Shown here piece after piece: positions 26,533 through 34,745 of a DNA stretch of 64,000 nt. The DNA lies in contig NZ_MQVS01000005.1 in the NCBI RefSeq assembly GCF_001907235.1, positions 1 through 64,000 on the forward strand, given 5' to 3'. This DNA comes from Buchananella hordeovulneris (GTDB taxonomy: Bacteria > Actinomycetota > Actinomycetes > Actinomycetales > Actinomycetaceae). Position 1 is the first letter of the stretch. Every line of letters starts with the position of its first letter. The position numbers and the translations under genes are program-made. The notes beneath the pieces were generated by a model, which was not told the DNA's origin, did no database searches, and saw nothing but the letters and a program-made list of their open reading frames with translations.

Positions 26533-27148
26533 TCAGTTCAGCGGACTATCGCTGGGGGAGGGGGATTTACTGGGGTCCGGCTTGGGTGGTTGGCGGGCGA
26601 TTAGTTCCTCCTCCCAGGCGGTGCGTATATGTTCGGGCTTGCCCTCGCCGTGGTAAGGGCGGCAGCCAGACACATACTGTGCGAGCAATCTTCTGTCTGG
26701 ATACAGTATGACATTGACATATCCGCCATCTCGAAGATTAAACCAGCGGTAGTCAATATTGACTTCATCTTCCTTGCGATACATATAGTCAAACCCAAGA
26801 GGCTTAACATGCCTCTCGGCCAGTCGCACAATATTCTCTTCGGGGATGGCGTGACCAAATACCGTCGGGCCACGCAGCTGATATCCATGCACGGGGTATC
26901 CACATGACTCCAGGCTTGATTCATTACTTTCCGGCAGCCACAGGTCGGCCCCCTCACTATCCACAGCTTGCATAAATACAACTGCTCGCGACTCAACAGT
27001 CCCCACAAACTCTTCCAGCGACTGACGCTCCTGCCACCGGCAGGGAGCCATCTCCGTACCGTGGATCATTATTCTTAGGCCCGTTCACCCCACAACCTCC
27101 CAGCACAGTTACAGCAGCCAAAACAAGAGACGCGATTGCCCGATACAC
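26533..27148 (-). pseudogene. Lipoprotein, candidate immunity protein, copy 2, frameshifted
   Basis: From GTG 27148 the signal peptide reads YRAIASLVLAAVTVLGGC and the mature start GVNGPKNNDPRYGDGSLPV matches copy 1. One extra base at about 27033 then shifts the frame; the rest (ERQSLEEFVGTVESRAVVF... to SPSPSDSPLN) continues in a second frame to 26533. Removing that base restores LPVEERQSLEEF, as in copy 1. Outside the slip the frame is well preserved, so the lesion is recent or reversible. Confidence 0.6.
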
Positions 27149-27183
27149 AACGTTCCCCCATCCACTAATTCACACAACCCAAA

Positions 27184-27598
27184 CTACTTGATTCCCGCCA
27201 CCACTTTCCCAAAATCCGCCAGAGTGACGGAGCCTGGTTCGAGGTAGACGGAGTGTCGCGCAAATGGATGAGTCATAAACTCCCACCAGTCACGCTCGTC
27301 AGGCGCTTCGTTAGACAGGTGTGTTACCCCTGCCATCCTCATCGGGTTAACCCCAAAGTTCTCACCGCCAAGACCTTGTACGGCATCACCCCACCAGCCC
27401 ATAGCCCCGCTCGGCCATCGACCCCAAACGGCCCCGCAATGCATCAGCTGTCAACCCCCGCGACTGCAAGCGCTGCCGCTGCTCATCAAACACGTCACTA
27501 GCGTCAATAGCGGCCTGCCGCGCCGCAATCAACTTGTCAATCACCTCCTCCAGCGCATCACGATTCCACAACCGCAAATCCCCCCACGAAACCATCAC
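27184..27598 (-). pseudogene. WXG-linked toxin gene with internal deletion
   Basis: Minus-strand reading from GTG 27598 gives an N-terminal helical segment (VSWGDLRLWNRDALEEVIDKLIAARQAAIDASDVFDEQRQ, ending GYGLVG). It then changes frame near 27400 into the C-terminus of the same alpha/beta-hydrolase family as 26111 (GWWGDAVQGLG... to FGKVVAGIK at 27184). The hydrolase core with its catalytic Ser is deleted. It overlaps the stop of the upstream WXG-like gene, so the original order was WXG partner, hydrolase effector, immunity lipoprotein. Confidence 0.55.
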
Positions 27599-27882
27599 GC
27601 CATCCCCGCCTTGGCTCCGGCCAGCAGACTCAGGCCGCCCTGCGTCAATTGCTCCAACTCTTCCTCTGACCGCGCAAAGGACTCAATCGTGTCTTGCACC
27701 CCTTGCCGTGTCTGCCCACACGTCTTAGCTAGCTCATCTCGTTCGGTCAGCAGCTTGCTCACCGCTCCCGCAAACGCCGCGGCCCCCGCTGAGGACGGCA
27801 ACGCCCCCACCACCTGGTTCTCGCACCCAGTCAAACTAATTTGCCCCAACGAATCATTAGCTTGACCTAGCTCCCCGTCCAC
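27595..27882 (-). CDS. WXG100/ESX-like small helical protein
   Basis: 95 residues from GTG 27882. Two predicted amphipathic helices separated by a short turn, with Gly/Ser/Ala-rich ends, as in ESX/T7SS partners of large effectors. Overlaps the damaged hydrolase gene by 4 bases. No WxG tripeptide is obvious, so the family call rests on size, helix pattern and position. Confidence 0.5.
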   Translation of the reverse strand: MDGELGQANDSLGQISLTGCENQVVGALPSSAGAAAFAGAVSKLLTERDELAKTCGQTRQGVQDTIESFARSEEELEQLTQGGLSLLAGAKAGMA

Positions 27883-28313
27883 CTCCTCTTAGTCTCCATC
27901 CACCACCGTCAGCTCAGCCACACTGCTCACCCTCCCCAAACACGAAGGAACAAACCGGCCCCACCTTAACCGCTTTCCCCCATCCACCACCCCGCTCTCA
28001 CGCCCCCAATCCGCCCCTAAACAACTAACCAAACCAAGCCCCACCCCGCCCCATCAACCACGCAGCCCGCCGAGACCGCACCCCCACCACGAACCGCACC
28101 ACCAGCGGTGCCGTCGTGCAAGTACAGGCCGCCACGGTTGCGCCGGTGGACGTGGCGGGCTAGCTCCCCAACTCGCTGCTGGACGCCGCCCGCATCGGTT
28201 GCGCCGGTGGACGTGGCGGACTATCCCCACAGAAATGGTTATCCACAGCTCCTGCGCGAGCGGCCGGAACTGACTAGCGTCAGTCCTGGCAGAACCCTGA
28301 AAGGAAACGGCCA
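27883..28313 (+). other. Intergenic region before the tad locus
   Basis: About 430 bases with no gene I can support. 27940-28090 is C-rich low-complexity sequence. A 24-bp direct repeat (CGGTTGCGCCGGTGGACGTG plus GCGG) occurs at 28135-28158 and 28196-28219, 61 bases apart. The promoter of the tad operon should lie in the last 100 bases. Confidence 0.5.
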
Positions 28314-29552
28314 GTGGATACCTCCGAGTTGTTCGCTGTCGAGGTGCGTAAGCAGGTGCAAAACCGGGGCATCGACCCGATGCGGCAACTGGGTGCGCTC
28401 AACGACATCATCGACGAGACCCTGGCAGCTCACGCCCGCCGGGTTGACGCGGGCCACGCCCAACCACTGCGTGACGCCCCGGAACTACGGCGTAGCCTTC
28501 TGGATGAGCTAGCGGGTCTCGGCCCCCTCCAGCGCTTCTTGGAAGACCCGGAGATCGAGGAGATCTGGATCAACGGCCCCGAAAAGGTATTTATCGCCCG
28601 GCACGGCCGTTCCGAGCTGACCAACGTGCTGCTGACCGACCGCGACATCCACGACCTCGTGGAGCGAATGCTGCGGGCCTCTGGTCGTCGCCTGGACCTC
28701 TCCAGCCCCTTCGTCGATGCCACCTTGGTGGGCGGAGAGCGTTTACATGTTGTCATCCCGCCCATCACGGGGCAGCACTGGAGCGTCAACATCCGCAAGT
28801 TCGTGGCCGCCGCCCGCCGCACCTCCGACCTCGTCTCCTATGGCGCCCTTACGGCGAACGCCGCTCGCTTCCTCGACGCTTGTGTGGTCGCCGGGCTCAA
28901 CATCCTCGTCTCCGGTGCCACCCAGGCGGGCAAAACCACCCTCGTGCGGGCCTTAGCGGGGGCCATCCCCGCGGCCTGTCGCGTCATCACCGTCGAGGAA
29001 GTCTTTGAATTGAACCTCACCAACCGCGACGTCGTGGCGCTGCAATCCCGGCAGGCCAACTTGGAAGGCCAGGGGGAGATCGGGTTGCGTCGCCTGGTGA
29101 AGGAAGCATTACGGATGCGGCCCGACCGCCTCATCATCGGCGAGGTGCGGCAAGCCGAAGCCTTCGATATGCTCATCGGCTTGAATGCCGGGGTACCCGG
29201 TGCCTGCACCATTCACGCCAACTCGGCCCGTGAGGCGTTGACCAAAATCTGTACCCTGCCGCTGTTGGCCGGGGAGAACGTCTCACCCGGCTTCGTCGTG
29301 CCGACCGTTGCCAGCTGCCTCGACATCGTCGTGCACCTAGGCATGGACCCCAACGGCAGGCGCCGCGTCCGCGAGATCGTTGGGGTGACCGGGCGCGCCG
29401 AGAACGGAGTGGTGGAAACGACCGACATCTTCACCGCCGACCCCCTCACTGGGCAACTGCGGCGCGGCGTCGGCTTCCCGCCCGGCGAGGAGCGTTTCCG
29501 CCGCGTCGGCATTGACCTGGCGGGACTCTTGGGGGGCCGATGGGGGCAATAA
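28314..29552 (+). CDS. Tad pilus secretion ATPase (TadA/CpaF family)
   Basis: 412 residues. The nucleotide-binding core holds SGATQAGKTTLVRAL near residue 200, a variant of the usual G-x-T-G-S-G-KT Walker A, followed by the Asp/Glu boxes (VITVEEVFEL), RLIIGEVRQAEAFDML and CTIHANSAREAL near residue 300. This hexameric ATPase powers assembly of Flp-type pili. It overlaps the tadB gene by 13 bases. No TadZ-like gene is upstream, where actinobacteria usually have one. Confidence 0.85.
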   Translation: MDTSELFAVEVRKQVQNRGIDPMRQLGALNDIIDETLAAHARRVDAGHAQPLRDAPELRRSLLDELAGLGPLQRFLEDPEIEEIWINGPEKVFIARHGRSELTNVLLTDRDIHDLVERMLRASGRRLDLSSPFVDATLVGGERLHVVIPPITGQHWSVNIRKFVAAARRTSDLVSYGALTANAARFLDACVVAGLNILVSGATQAGKTTLVRALAGAIPAACRVITVEEVFELNLTNRDVVALQSRQANLEGQGEIGLRRLVKEALRMRPDRLIIGEVRQAEAFDMLIGLNAGVPGACTIHANSAREALTKICTLPLLAGENVSPGFVVPTVASCLDIVVHLGMDPNGRRRVREIVGVTGRAENGVVETTDIFTADPLTGQLRRGVGFPPGEERFRRVGIDLAGLLGGRWGQ

Positions 29553-30400
29553 TCGGACTGCTCTTCGGCAGCGGCCTAGTGTTGTTGTACTGGTGGTGGC
29601 AGGTGCCGCACCGGCCGCGCAGCGCCCGTTTGGCCCGCGGGCACCAACGAGTCACGGACCTACTGACCCAGGCGGGCCTCGGCGACATGCGGCCCGCCAC
29701 CGCACTCGCGGTCTGTTTGGGCAGCGGACTGGTGGCGTTGGTGGTGTTGTGGGTGGCCACCGGTGCCCTGCCCGTCGGGGTGTGCTTCGGGCTGCTGGTC
29801 GGTCTGGCGCCCGCGCTGCTGGTCACCTCCCGGGCGCGGGCGCGCCGGGAGACCCTGCGGGCCCTGTGGCCCGACGTCATTGATGACCTGCTCTCAGCGG
29901 TCCGGGCGGGCACGGCTTTGCCGGACACCCTGGTGTCCCTCGCCCACAAGGGGCCGCCAGAGCTGCGGGAGGCGTTTGCAGCCTATGCGGCGCACTATCG
30001 GGCAGCTGGGCGGTTCGACGACGCGCTCAATACCCTGAAGGCCGAGTTGGCCGACCCGGTTGCCGACCGCATAGTGGAAGCTTTGCGGCTAGCCCGCGGC
30101 GTGGGTGGCACAGAGCTGGGGGTATTGCTGCGCTCCTTGTCGACCATGTTGCGCGCCGACCTACATGCGCGGGGCGAACTGCAGGCCCGCCAGTCGTGGA
30201 CTATCAACGGTGCTCGCTTGGCGGCAGCAGCTCCCTGGATAGTGCTGCTCATCTTGGCCACGCGAGGCGAGGCGATGGCGGTCTATCGCACCAGCGCGGG
30301 AGCGATGGTGCTGCTGGTGGGGGCGGTAGCCACGGTCGTCGCCTACTGGCTGATGCTGCGGGTGGGGCGCCTGCCGGAGGAAAGGCGGATGCTGCGATGA
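29540..30400 (+). CDS. Tad pilus membrane protein TadB-like (type II secretion F family)
   Basis: 286 residues with N-terminal and C-terminal membrane helices and a cytoplasmic helical domain (AVRAGTALPDTLVSLAHKGPPELREAF, RIVEALRLARGVGGTELGVLLRSLS), the GspF/TadB fold. It forms the inner-membrane platform together with the next protein. ATGA overlap with tadC. Confidence 0.85.
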   Translation: MGAIIGLLFGSGLVLLYWWWQVPHRPRSARLARGHQRVTDLLTQAGLGDMRPATALAVCLGSGLVALVVLWVATGALPVGVCFGLLVGLAPALLVTSRARARRETLRALWPDVIDDLLSAVRAGTALPDTLVSLAHKGPPELREAFAAYAAHYRAAGRFDDALNTLKAELADPVADRIVEALRLARGVGGTELGVLLRSLSTMLRADLHARGELQARQSWTINGARLAAAAPWIVLLILATRGEAMAVYRTSAGAMVLLVGAVATVVAYWLMLRVGRLPEERRMLR

Positions 30401-31320
30401 GCTGGCTGGAGTGGTCGTGGGCAGGGGCGAGCGTCGGCGCGATATTTGCGGCGGGCGTGGCCCTGCTGTGGTGGTTGGCGCATGCCCGCGTGCCCCGCCT
30501 GGAGGATCGGGTCAGGCCATACGTGGCAGTCTGCCCGCCCCTCGCCGCCGAGACGCGGTGGCGCCGCAGCTGGCAAACACTGGCGGGACCGGTAGCGGTG
30601 CGGGGCGCGCGGGTGCTGGAGATGCTTGGTTCAACCCGGGCCAGTGTGGCCCGGCGCCTGGGTATCCTCGCCAGCCCGGTGAGCGTTGAGCAATTCCGTC
30701 TGGCTCAGGTGGCGTGGAGTGGAGGCGGGTTGGCCTTGGGGGCGTTTTGCGCGGTGCTGTTGGCCGCCCGGCGCCCCGTGGCGCTAGTGCCGGTGCTTAT
30801 CGGGGTGTTGCTGCTGGGGTTGGCCGGGGCGCTGGTGCGGGACAAGTTGCTCACCCGCGCGGCCGTGCGCCGCCAGGCCGAGCTACTGACGGAACTGCCC
30901 GACCTGGCCGAGCTGCTGGCCTTGGCGGTGGGGGCGGGGGAGTCCCTACCCGGCGCATTGGAGCGGGTGGGCCGAATAGGCACCGGGCCGCTGGCAGGCG
31001 AACTGTGCGGCGTCGTCGCCCGCGTGCGGGCAGGCGAGCCGCTGACCCGCACCCTCAACCGGCTCGCCGACCGTGTTGACGTGGCGGCCCTGACGCGGTG
31101 CGTCAGCGCCATGACTACCGCGGTGGAACGCGGCACCCCGCTCGCGGCGGTGCTGCGCGCCCAGGCTCTAGATGCGCGGCAGGCCGCCCGGCAGGCGCTG
31201 TTGGAAAGCGGCGGGAAGCGGGAGATCGCGATGATGCTGCCGGTGGTGTTTCTGCTTTTGCCAATAACGGTGCTGTTTGCGCTCTACCCGGGGTTGCAGG
31301 CGATCGAATCTGGTTGGTGA
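30397..31320 (+). CDS. Tad pilus membrane protein TadC-like (type II secretion F family)
   Basis: 307 residues. Membrane helices at both ends and the GspF-type helical domain (LPDLAELLALAVGAGESLPGALERVGRIGTGPLAGEL, then RCVSAMTTAVERGTPLAAVLRAQA). Ends in a hydrophobic KREIAMMLPVVFLLLPITVLFALYPGL segment. Start is the ATG overlapping the tadB stop. Partner of TadB. Confidence 0.85.
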   Translation: MSWLEWSWAGASVGAIFAAGVALLWWLAHARVPRLEDRVRPYVAVCPPLAAETRWRRSWQTLAGPVAVRGARVLEMLGSTRASVARRLGILASPVSVEQFRLAQVAWSGGGLALGAFCAVLLAARRPVALVPVLIGVLLLGLAGALVRDKLLTRAAVRRQAELLTELPDLAELLALAVGAGESLPGALERVGRIGTGPLAGELCGVVARVRAGEPLTRTLNRLADRVDVAALTRCVSAMTTAVERGTPLAAVLRAQALDARQAARQALLESGGKREIAMMLPVVFLLLPITVLFALYPGLQAIESGW

Positions 31321-31354
31321 CACTGCAAGTTTTTGCCTAGCAAAGGAGAAAGCA

Positions 31355-31549
31355 ATGTTGACGACACTGGGTCTGTGGGCGCGGGCCAAAGGGAAAGGCT
31401 TGGCCGAGGAGCGGGGAGATGTGCCCGGCTGGGTGCTGATCACCCTGATGACGGCGGGGCTGGTCACTGTGTTGTGGGCGGTGGCAGGTGACAGCTTGAC
31501 TGCCCTGTTCGAGCGGGCAATCAACGGGGTGTCAGGGCCCGGCAATTGA
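31355..31549 (+). CDS. Flp/DUF4244-like small pilin
   Basis: 64 residues behind a good AAAGGAGAAAG. A basic N-terminus (WARAKGKGLAEERGD) is followed by a single hydrophobic helix (VPGWVLITLMTAGLVTVLWAV) and a short tail. Flp prepilins of actinobacterial tad loci have this layout, with cleavage expected before the helix by a prepilin peptidase not seen nearby. The stop overlaps the next TTG start. Confidence 0.75.
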   Translation: MLTTLGLWARAKGKGLAEERGDVPGWVLITLMTAGLVTVLWAVAGDSLTALFERAINGVSGPGN

Positions 31550-31983
31550 GCCGACTGGCCGACTCCCGGGCCGCGGCAGCGCGGAGCGGGGAGCAGGGCT
31601 CGGCCCCCGTCTCGTTCGCGCTGGTGGCGCTGCTGGTGGTGGTTGCCGTGTTGGGGGCGTTGCAACTGGCCTTCGCCCTGCATGTGCGAAACCTGACCGT
31701 CAGTGCCGCGGGGGAGGGGGCGCGCGCGGCGGCCCTGGCCGGGGCGGACGACGCTGCGGCCCTGGCTCGTGTCCATGCCGAGTTAGATGCGGCGTTGGCT
31801 GCGGGCGTGCCCCGGCAGGTGACGCTGCGGCGGGAGAGCCTGGGGTCGGCATTGCCGGGGGCAGGGCAGGCCACCCAACAGGTGGTGGTGACCATTACGA
31901 CGGTCCTGCCCGTGGTCGGCCCGTGGGGGCCCGCACGGGGATTGACCGTCTCGGGGCGGGCGCTGGTGGAACCCGCCAATTGA
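31546..31983 (+). CDS. TadE-like pseudopilin
   Basis: 145 residues from TTG 31546. One hydrophobic helix follows GEQGSAPVSFALVALLVVVAVLGALQLAF; Gly-Ser before the helix fits TadE-type cleavage. The rest is a small extracytoplasmic domain (QVTLRRESLGSALPGAGQATQQ...). Minor pilin for tad pilus assembly. Last gene of the locus. Confidence 0.75.
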   Translation: MSRLADSRAAAARSGEQGSAPVSFALVALLVVVAVLGALQLAFALHVRNLTVSAAGEGARAAALAGADDAAALARVHAELDAALAAGVPRQVTLRRESLGSALPGAGQATQQVVVTITTVLPVVGPWGPARGLTVSGRALVEPAN

Positions 31984-32047
31984 GCGGCGCGGCCTGCCGC
32001 CTCTGGCGCTGCGGCCGCACCGCCTCGCCTTTGCTGTGACTGGGGTG

Positions 32048-32121
32048 CGCCCTAGTTGGTCATGGGGGAGGCGTATCCGGTGTCTATGGCGCCTATGGGG
32101 CGCTGGTGACCAGTTAGGGCG
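32048..32121. repeat. Dispersed structured repeat, copy B
   Basis: Reverse-orientation relative of the element at 14356. The ends CGCCCTAGTTGGTCA (32048-32062) and TGACCAGTTAGGGCG (32107-32121) pair with two G.U-type positions in RNA. Shared core ATCCGGTGTnTATGGCGCCT; AGGCG can pair with CGCCT inside. It sits after the tad operon in a gap between converging genes. Confidence 0.65.
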
Positions 32122-32128
32122 GGGAAGG

Positions 32129-32488
32129 TTAGGCCACCCGGCTTGCTCGTCCCAGGCGCGCCAGGCGGAGGCCACGCGCCAAGTGGGAGTGGAGGCGGGG
32201 GCAGCGTTGGCCGAGGCGACCGGAGATGTAGGCCCGCTTCGTGGTGAGGACCAGGTGGATGCCGATGAGCATGAAGACGGTGTTGGCGACGAAGGAGGGC
32301 CAGGCACCCGAGATCGTGCAGGCGGCGGCCAGCATCAGCGCGCCCGAGATGTTCAGGGCGTGGTAGCGCAGCGAGTCAGGGGCAATGCGTTTGGAGGAGA
32401 CAAGGAAGTATGCCCCCATGGTCAGGGCCGCGCCGACCCAACCCAGCCAGCTGATGATTACCGTGAAGATCCCGCTCATGGCGTCCAT
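32129..32488 (-). CDS. CBU_0592-like small membrane protein
   Basis: About 119 residues. Three or four hydrophobic helices; patterns WLGWVGAALTMGAYFLVSSKRI, LRYHALNISGALML and PSFVANTVFMLIGIHLV match the CBU_0592 family of small bacterial membrane proteins of unknown function. I start at ATG 32488 (MDAMSG); 32479 and 32515 are alternatives. Divergent from the LysR gene, with a shared operator region. Confidence 0.65.
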   Translation of the reverse strand: MDAMSGIFTVIISWLGWVGAALTMGAYFLVSSKRIAPDSLRYHALNISGALMLAAACTISGAWPSFVANTVFMLIGIHLVLTTKRAYISGRLGQRCPRLHSHLARGLRLARLGRASRVA

Positions 32489-32501
32489 GATTCGGGGAGA
32501 A

Positions 32502-32545
32502 ATGCTAAAGCGCAAATGAATCTAGCTCAGCATGTGGTTTAGCAT
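32502..32545. promoter_or_regulatory. Probable LysR operator
   Basis: ATGCTAAA (32502-32509) and TTTAGCAT (32538-32545) form a perfect inverted repeat 28 bases apart in the divergent gap before the LysR start. Sites this far apart suit two half-sites of a LysR tetramer that bends DNA. Confidence 0.55.
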
Positions 32546-32551
32546 AACTGC

Positions 32552-33484
32552 ATGAACATCGATCCGCGGCGCCTGGCGGTGCTGCTGGCAGTCCAACGGG
32601 CCGGGGGCGTCGTGGCGGCCGCCGACCAGCTCAGCATCACGCCATCGGCGGTATCGCAACAAATCTCCCGGCTAGAAAAAGAGGTCGGGCACCCCGTCAT
32701 CGAGCGCACCCCGGCCGGCGCAGTACTCACCGCGGCGGGGACGATGCTGGCCCAGGTGGGCGAGCGGATCGAGCACGAACTTGAGCAAGCTCACGTCGAA
32801 CTGCTGCGCCAACAGGGACAGATCGTCGGCACCTTGACCATCGGGGCCTTCCAAACAGTGATTCGCTCCCTGCTGCTGCCGCTCGTCACCGACCTCACCC
32901 GGTCCCAGTCCGGCATCCACCTGGCGGTGCGGGAGGTATGGGAAGAAGAGGGCAGGCGGGAGCTGCGGCGCGGTGTGCTGGACATGCTCATCCTGGAACG
33001 CGACGTCTATGCGCCCGCCCCCGTGCCCGCGGGGGCCAACGATTTGCCGCTCATCGACGAGCCTTGGTACGTGGTCTCACCCCGCTCAGTGCCCGTCCCG
33101 CAGGGCTTGTCCGACCTGGCCGGGCACACCTGGCTGACAGCGGCCTCCGGGACCGCCGCCGCCCGGGCGCTGCAGCGCCTGATAACGAGCCTGGACCTGC
33201 ACACCAATCTCACCCACCGGTTCGTGGACTACGACGTCGCCCTGGCCATGGTTGAAGCAGGCCTCGGCTCGGTCATCCTGCCCGCCCTAGCTCTCCAAGG
33301 GCAGGTCTTGACTAACGCGGTGGCCACCCACCTGCCGGGCCTGGGGGTGCGGCGCCTCGTGATGCGCCACCGCACGACCACCAGCGGAGCGATGCCCCTG
33401 ATGGCCGCGGTGCACCAGCTGCTGCGGGAGCGGGCGGCGGCGTTGGACTTCAGCTCGCCCAGCGTGCATGTTGCCGGGAGTTGA
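32552..33484 (+). CDS. LysR family transcriptional regulator
   Basis: 310 residues. N-terminal winged helix RRLAVLLAVQRAGGVVAAADQLSITPSAVSQQISRLEKEVG, then a linker helix and a two-lobe substrate-binding domain. ATG 32552 has only TTTAGCATAACTGC before it, so the mRNA may be leaderless. Overlaps no gene, and is followed 16 bases later by the MFS exporter, a likely target. Confidence 0.85.
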   Translation: MNIDPRRLAVLLAVQRAGGVVAAADQLSITPSAVSQQISRLEKEVGHPVIERTPAGAVLTAAGTMLAQVGERIEHELEQAHVELLRQQGQIVGTLTIGAFQTVIRSLLLPLVTDLTRSQSGIHLAVREVWEEEGRRELRRGVLDMLILERDVYAPAPVPAGANDLPLIDEPWYVVSPRSVPVPQGLSDLAGHTWLTAASGTAAARALQRLITSLDLHTNLTHRFVDYDVALAMVEAGLGSVILPALALQGQVLTNAVATHLPGLGVRRLVMRHRTTTSGAMPLMAAVHQLLRERAAALDFSSPSVHVAGS

Positions 33485-33500
33485 CCGCACAATAGAGGCC

Positions 33501-34736
33501 ATGCCCCAACCCCACAGCTCAGCTACTCCGTCTGCCGCCCCGCGTGGCCCTGGCTGGAAGTTCGTTGCCTTCGTCGGCTTCCTGGCAGCCCTGGGAGCGG
33601 TGACCACCGACATGTATCTGCCCTCGCTGCCGCAGGTGGCCAGCGACCTGCAGACATCCAAGGCCCTGGCACAGGCCACCATCACCGGGGTGTTGCTGGG
33701 CGGGGCAGTAGGGCAATTGGTGATGGGGGCGCTGTCCGACCGTTTCGGGCGCCGCCGCCCCGCCATGGTGGGAATTGCGATCCACGTGGCGGCCTCCGTG
33801 GCTGCGGCCTTTGCCCCCAATATCGCCACGCTGCTGACCTTGCGGGTCATCCAAGGGTTCGGCAATGCCTCGGCCACGGTGTGTGCCCTGGCAGTGGTGC
33901 GGGACAGATTCACCGGCGCCACCGCGTCGGCCATCCTCTCCCGACTGCTGCTGGTGATCGGTTTGGCGCCGTTGCTGGCCCCGAGCGTCGGGGGGCTGAT
34001 CGCCCACTGGTGGTCCTGGCGGGCGGTCTTCTTCGTCTTGGCCGCCTTTGGGGCGCTCTTGATCCTGGCCGTCTTGATGCTGCTGCCGGAGACGTTGCCG
34101 CCGGAGCGGCGGTCGGCGGCAGGGCTGGGCGCGGCCCTGCGGGGCTATGGCACGTTGCTGCGCGATTGGCGTTTCCTGGCCCTGGCACTCCTGCCGGGCC
34201 TGCAGCTGGCGGCCCTCATCGCCTACGTCTCTGGCTCGCCTTTTGTGCTGCAAGAACAGTTCGGGCTGAGCGACAAACAGTTCGCCGCCTTCTTCGCATT
34301 CATGGGTTTGGGGCTGATCGGCGGAGCGCAGGTCAACGCCGCCCTGGTAAAGCGGGCCCGTCCGTCGAAGCTGCTGCGAGTCGGGCTGCTGACGACCCTG
34401 GCGCTGGCCGTGGCGCTGGTGGTGGTAACCACGTGCGACGTGGGCGGAGTGTGGCTGCTGGGGGCCAACCTGTGGTTCCTACTCGGCGCCTCGGCCTTCA
34501 TCGGCCCTAACGCGACCACCATGGCTTTGGCCGACCACGGAGCCCGGGCCGGGCGGGGAGCGGCCGTCATTGGCTCCCTGCAGGCGGGCATCGCGGGCCT
34601 GGTGGCGCCGCTGGTGGGAGTGATCGGAGCCGACGCGCAGGCGATGGCCATCGTCATGTGTGGGGCGATTGGGGCCGCCACGATTGTGGCGTACATCGGG
34701 GCCCGGCCGTACAAAGCTGCCGCTCACCTGCCGTAG
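33501..34736 (+). CDS. MFS multidrug efflux transporter, Bcr/CflA type
   Basis: 411 residues, 12 predicted membrane helices. Family patterns include DMYLPSLPQVASDLQTS after helix 1 and the motif-A loop GALSDRFGRRRP. Bcr/CflA exporters move bicyclomycin, chloramphenicol, sulfonamides or cysteine; the substrate here is unknown. I use ATG 33501 rather than the in-frame upstream start at 33468. Adjacent to the LysR gene on the same strand. Confidence 0.85.
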   Translation: MPQPHSSATPSAAPRGPGWKFVAFVGFLAALGAVTTDMYLPSLPQVASDLQTSKALAQATITGVLLGGAVGQLVMGALSDRFGRRRPAMVGIAIHVAASVAAAFAPNIATLLTLRVIQGFGNASATVCALAVVRDRFTGATASAILSRLLLVIGLAPLLAPSVGGLIAHWWSWRAVFFVLAAFGALLILAVLMLLPETLPPERRSAAGLGAALRGYGTLLRDWRFLALALLPGLQLAALIAYVSGSPFVLQEQFGLSDKQFAAFFAFMGLGLIGGAQVNAALVKRARPSKLLRVGLLTTLALAVALVVVTTCDVGGVWLLGANLWFLLGASAFIGPNATTMALADHGARAGRGAAVIGSLQAGIAGLVAPLVGVIGADAQAMAIVMCGAIGAATIVAYIGARPYKAAAHLP

Positions 34737-34745
34737 GGTGGAGAC

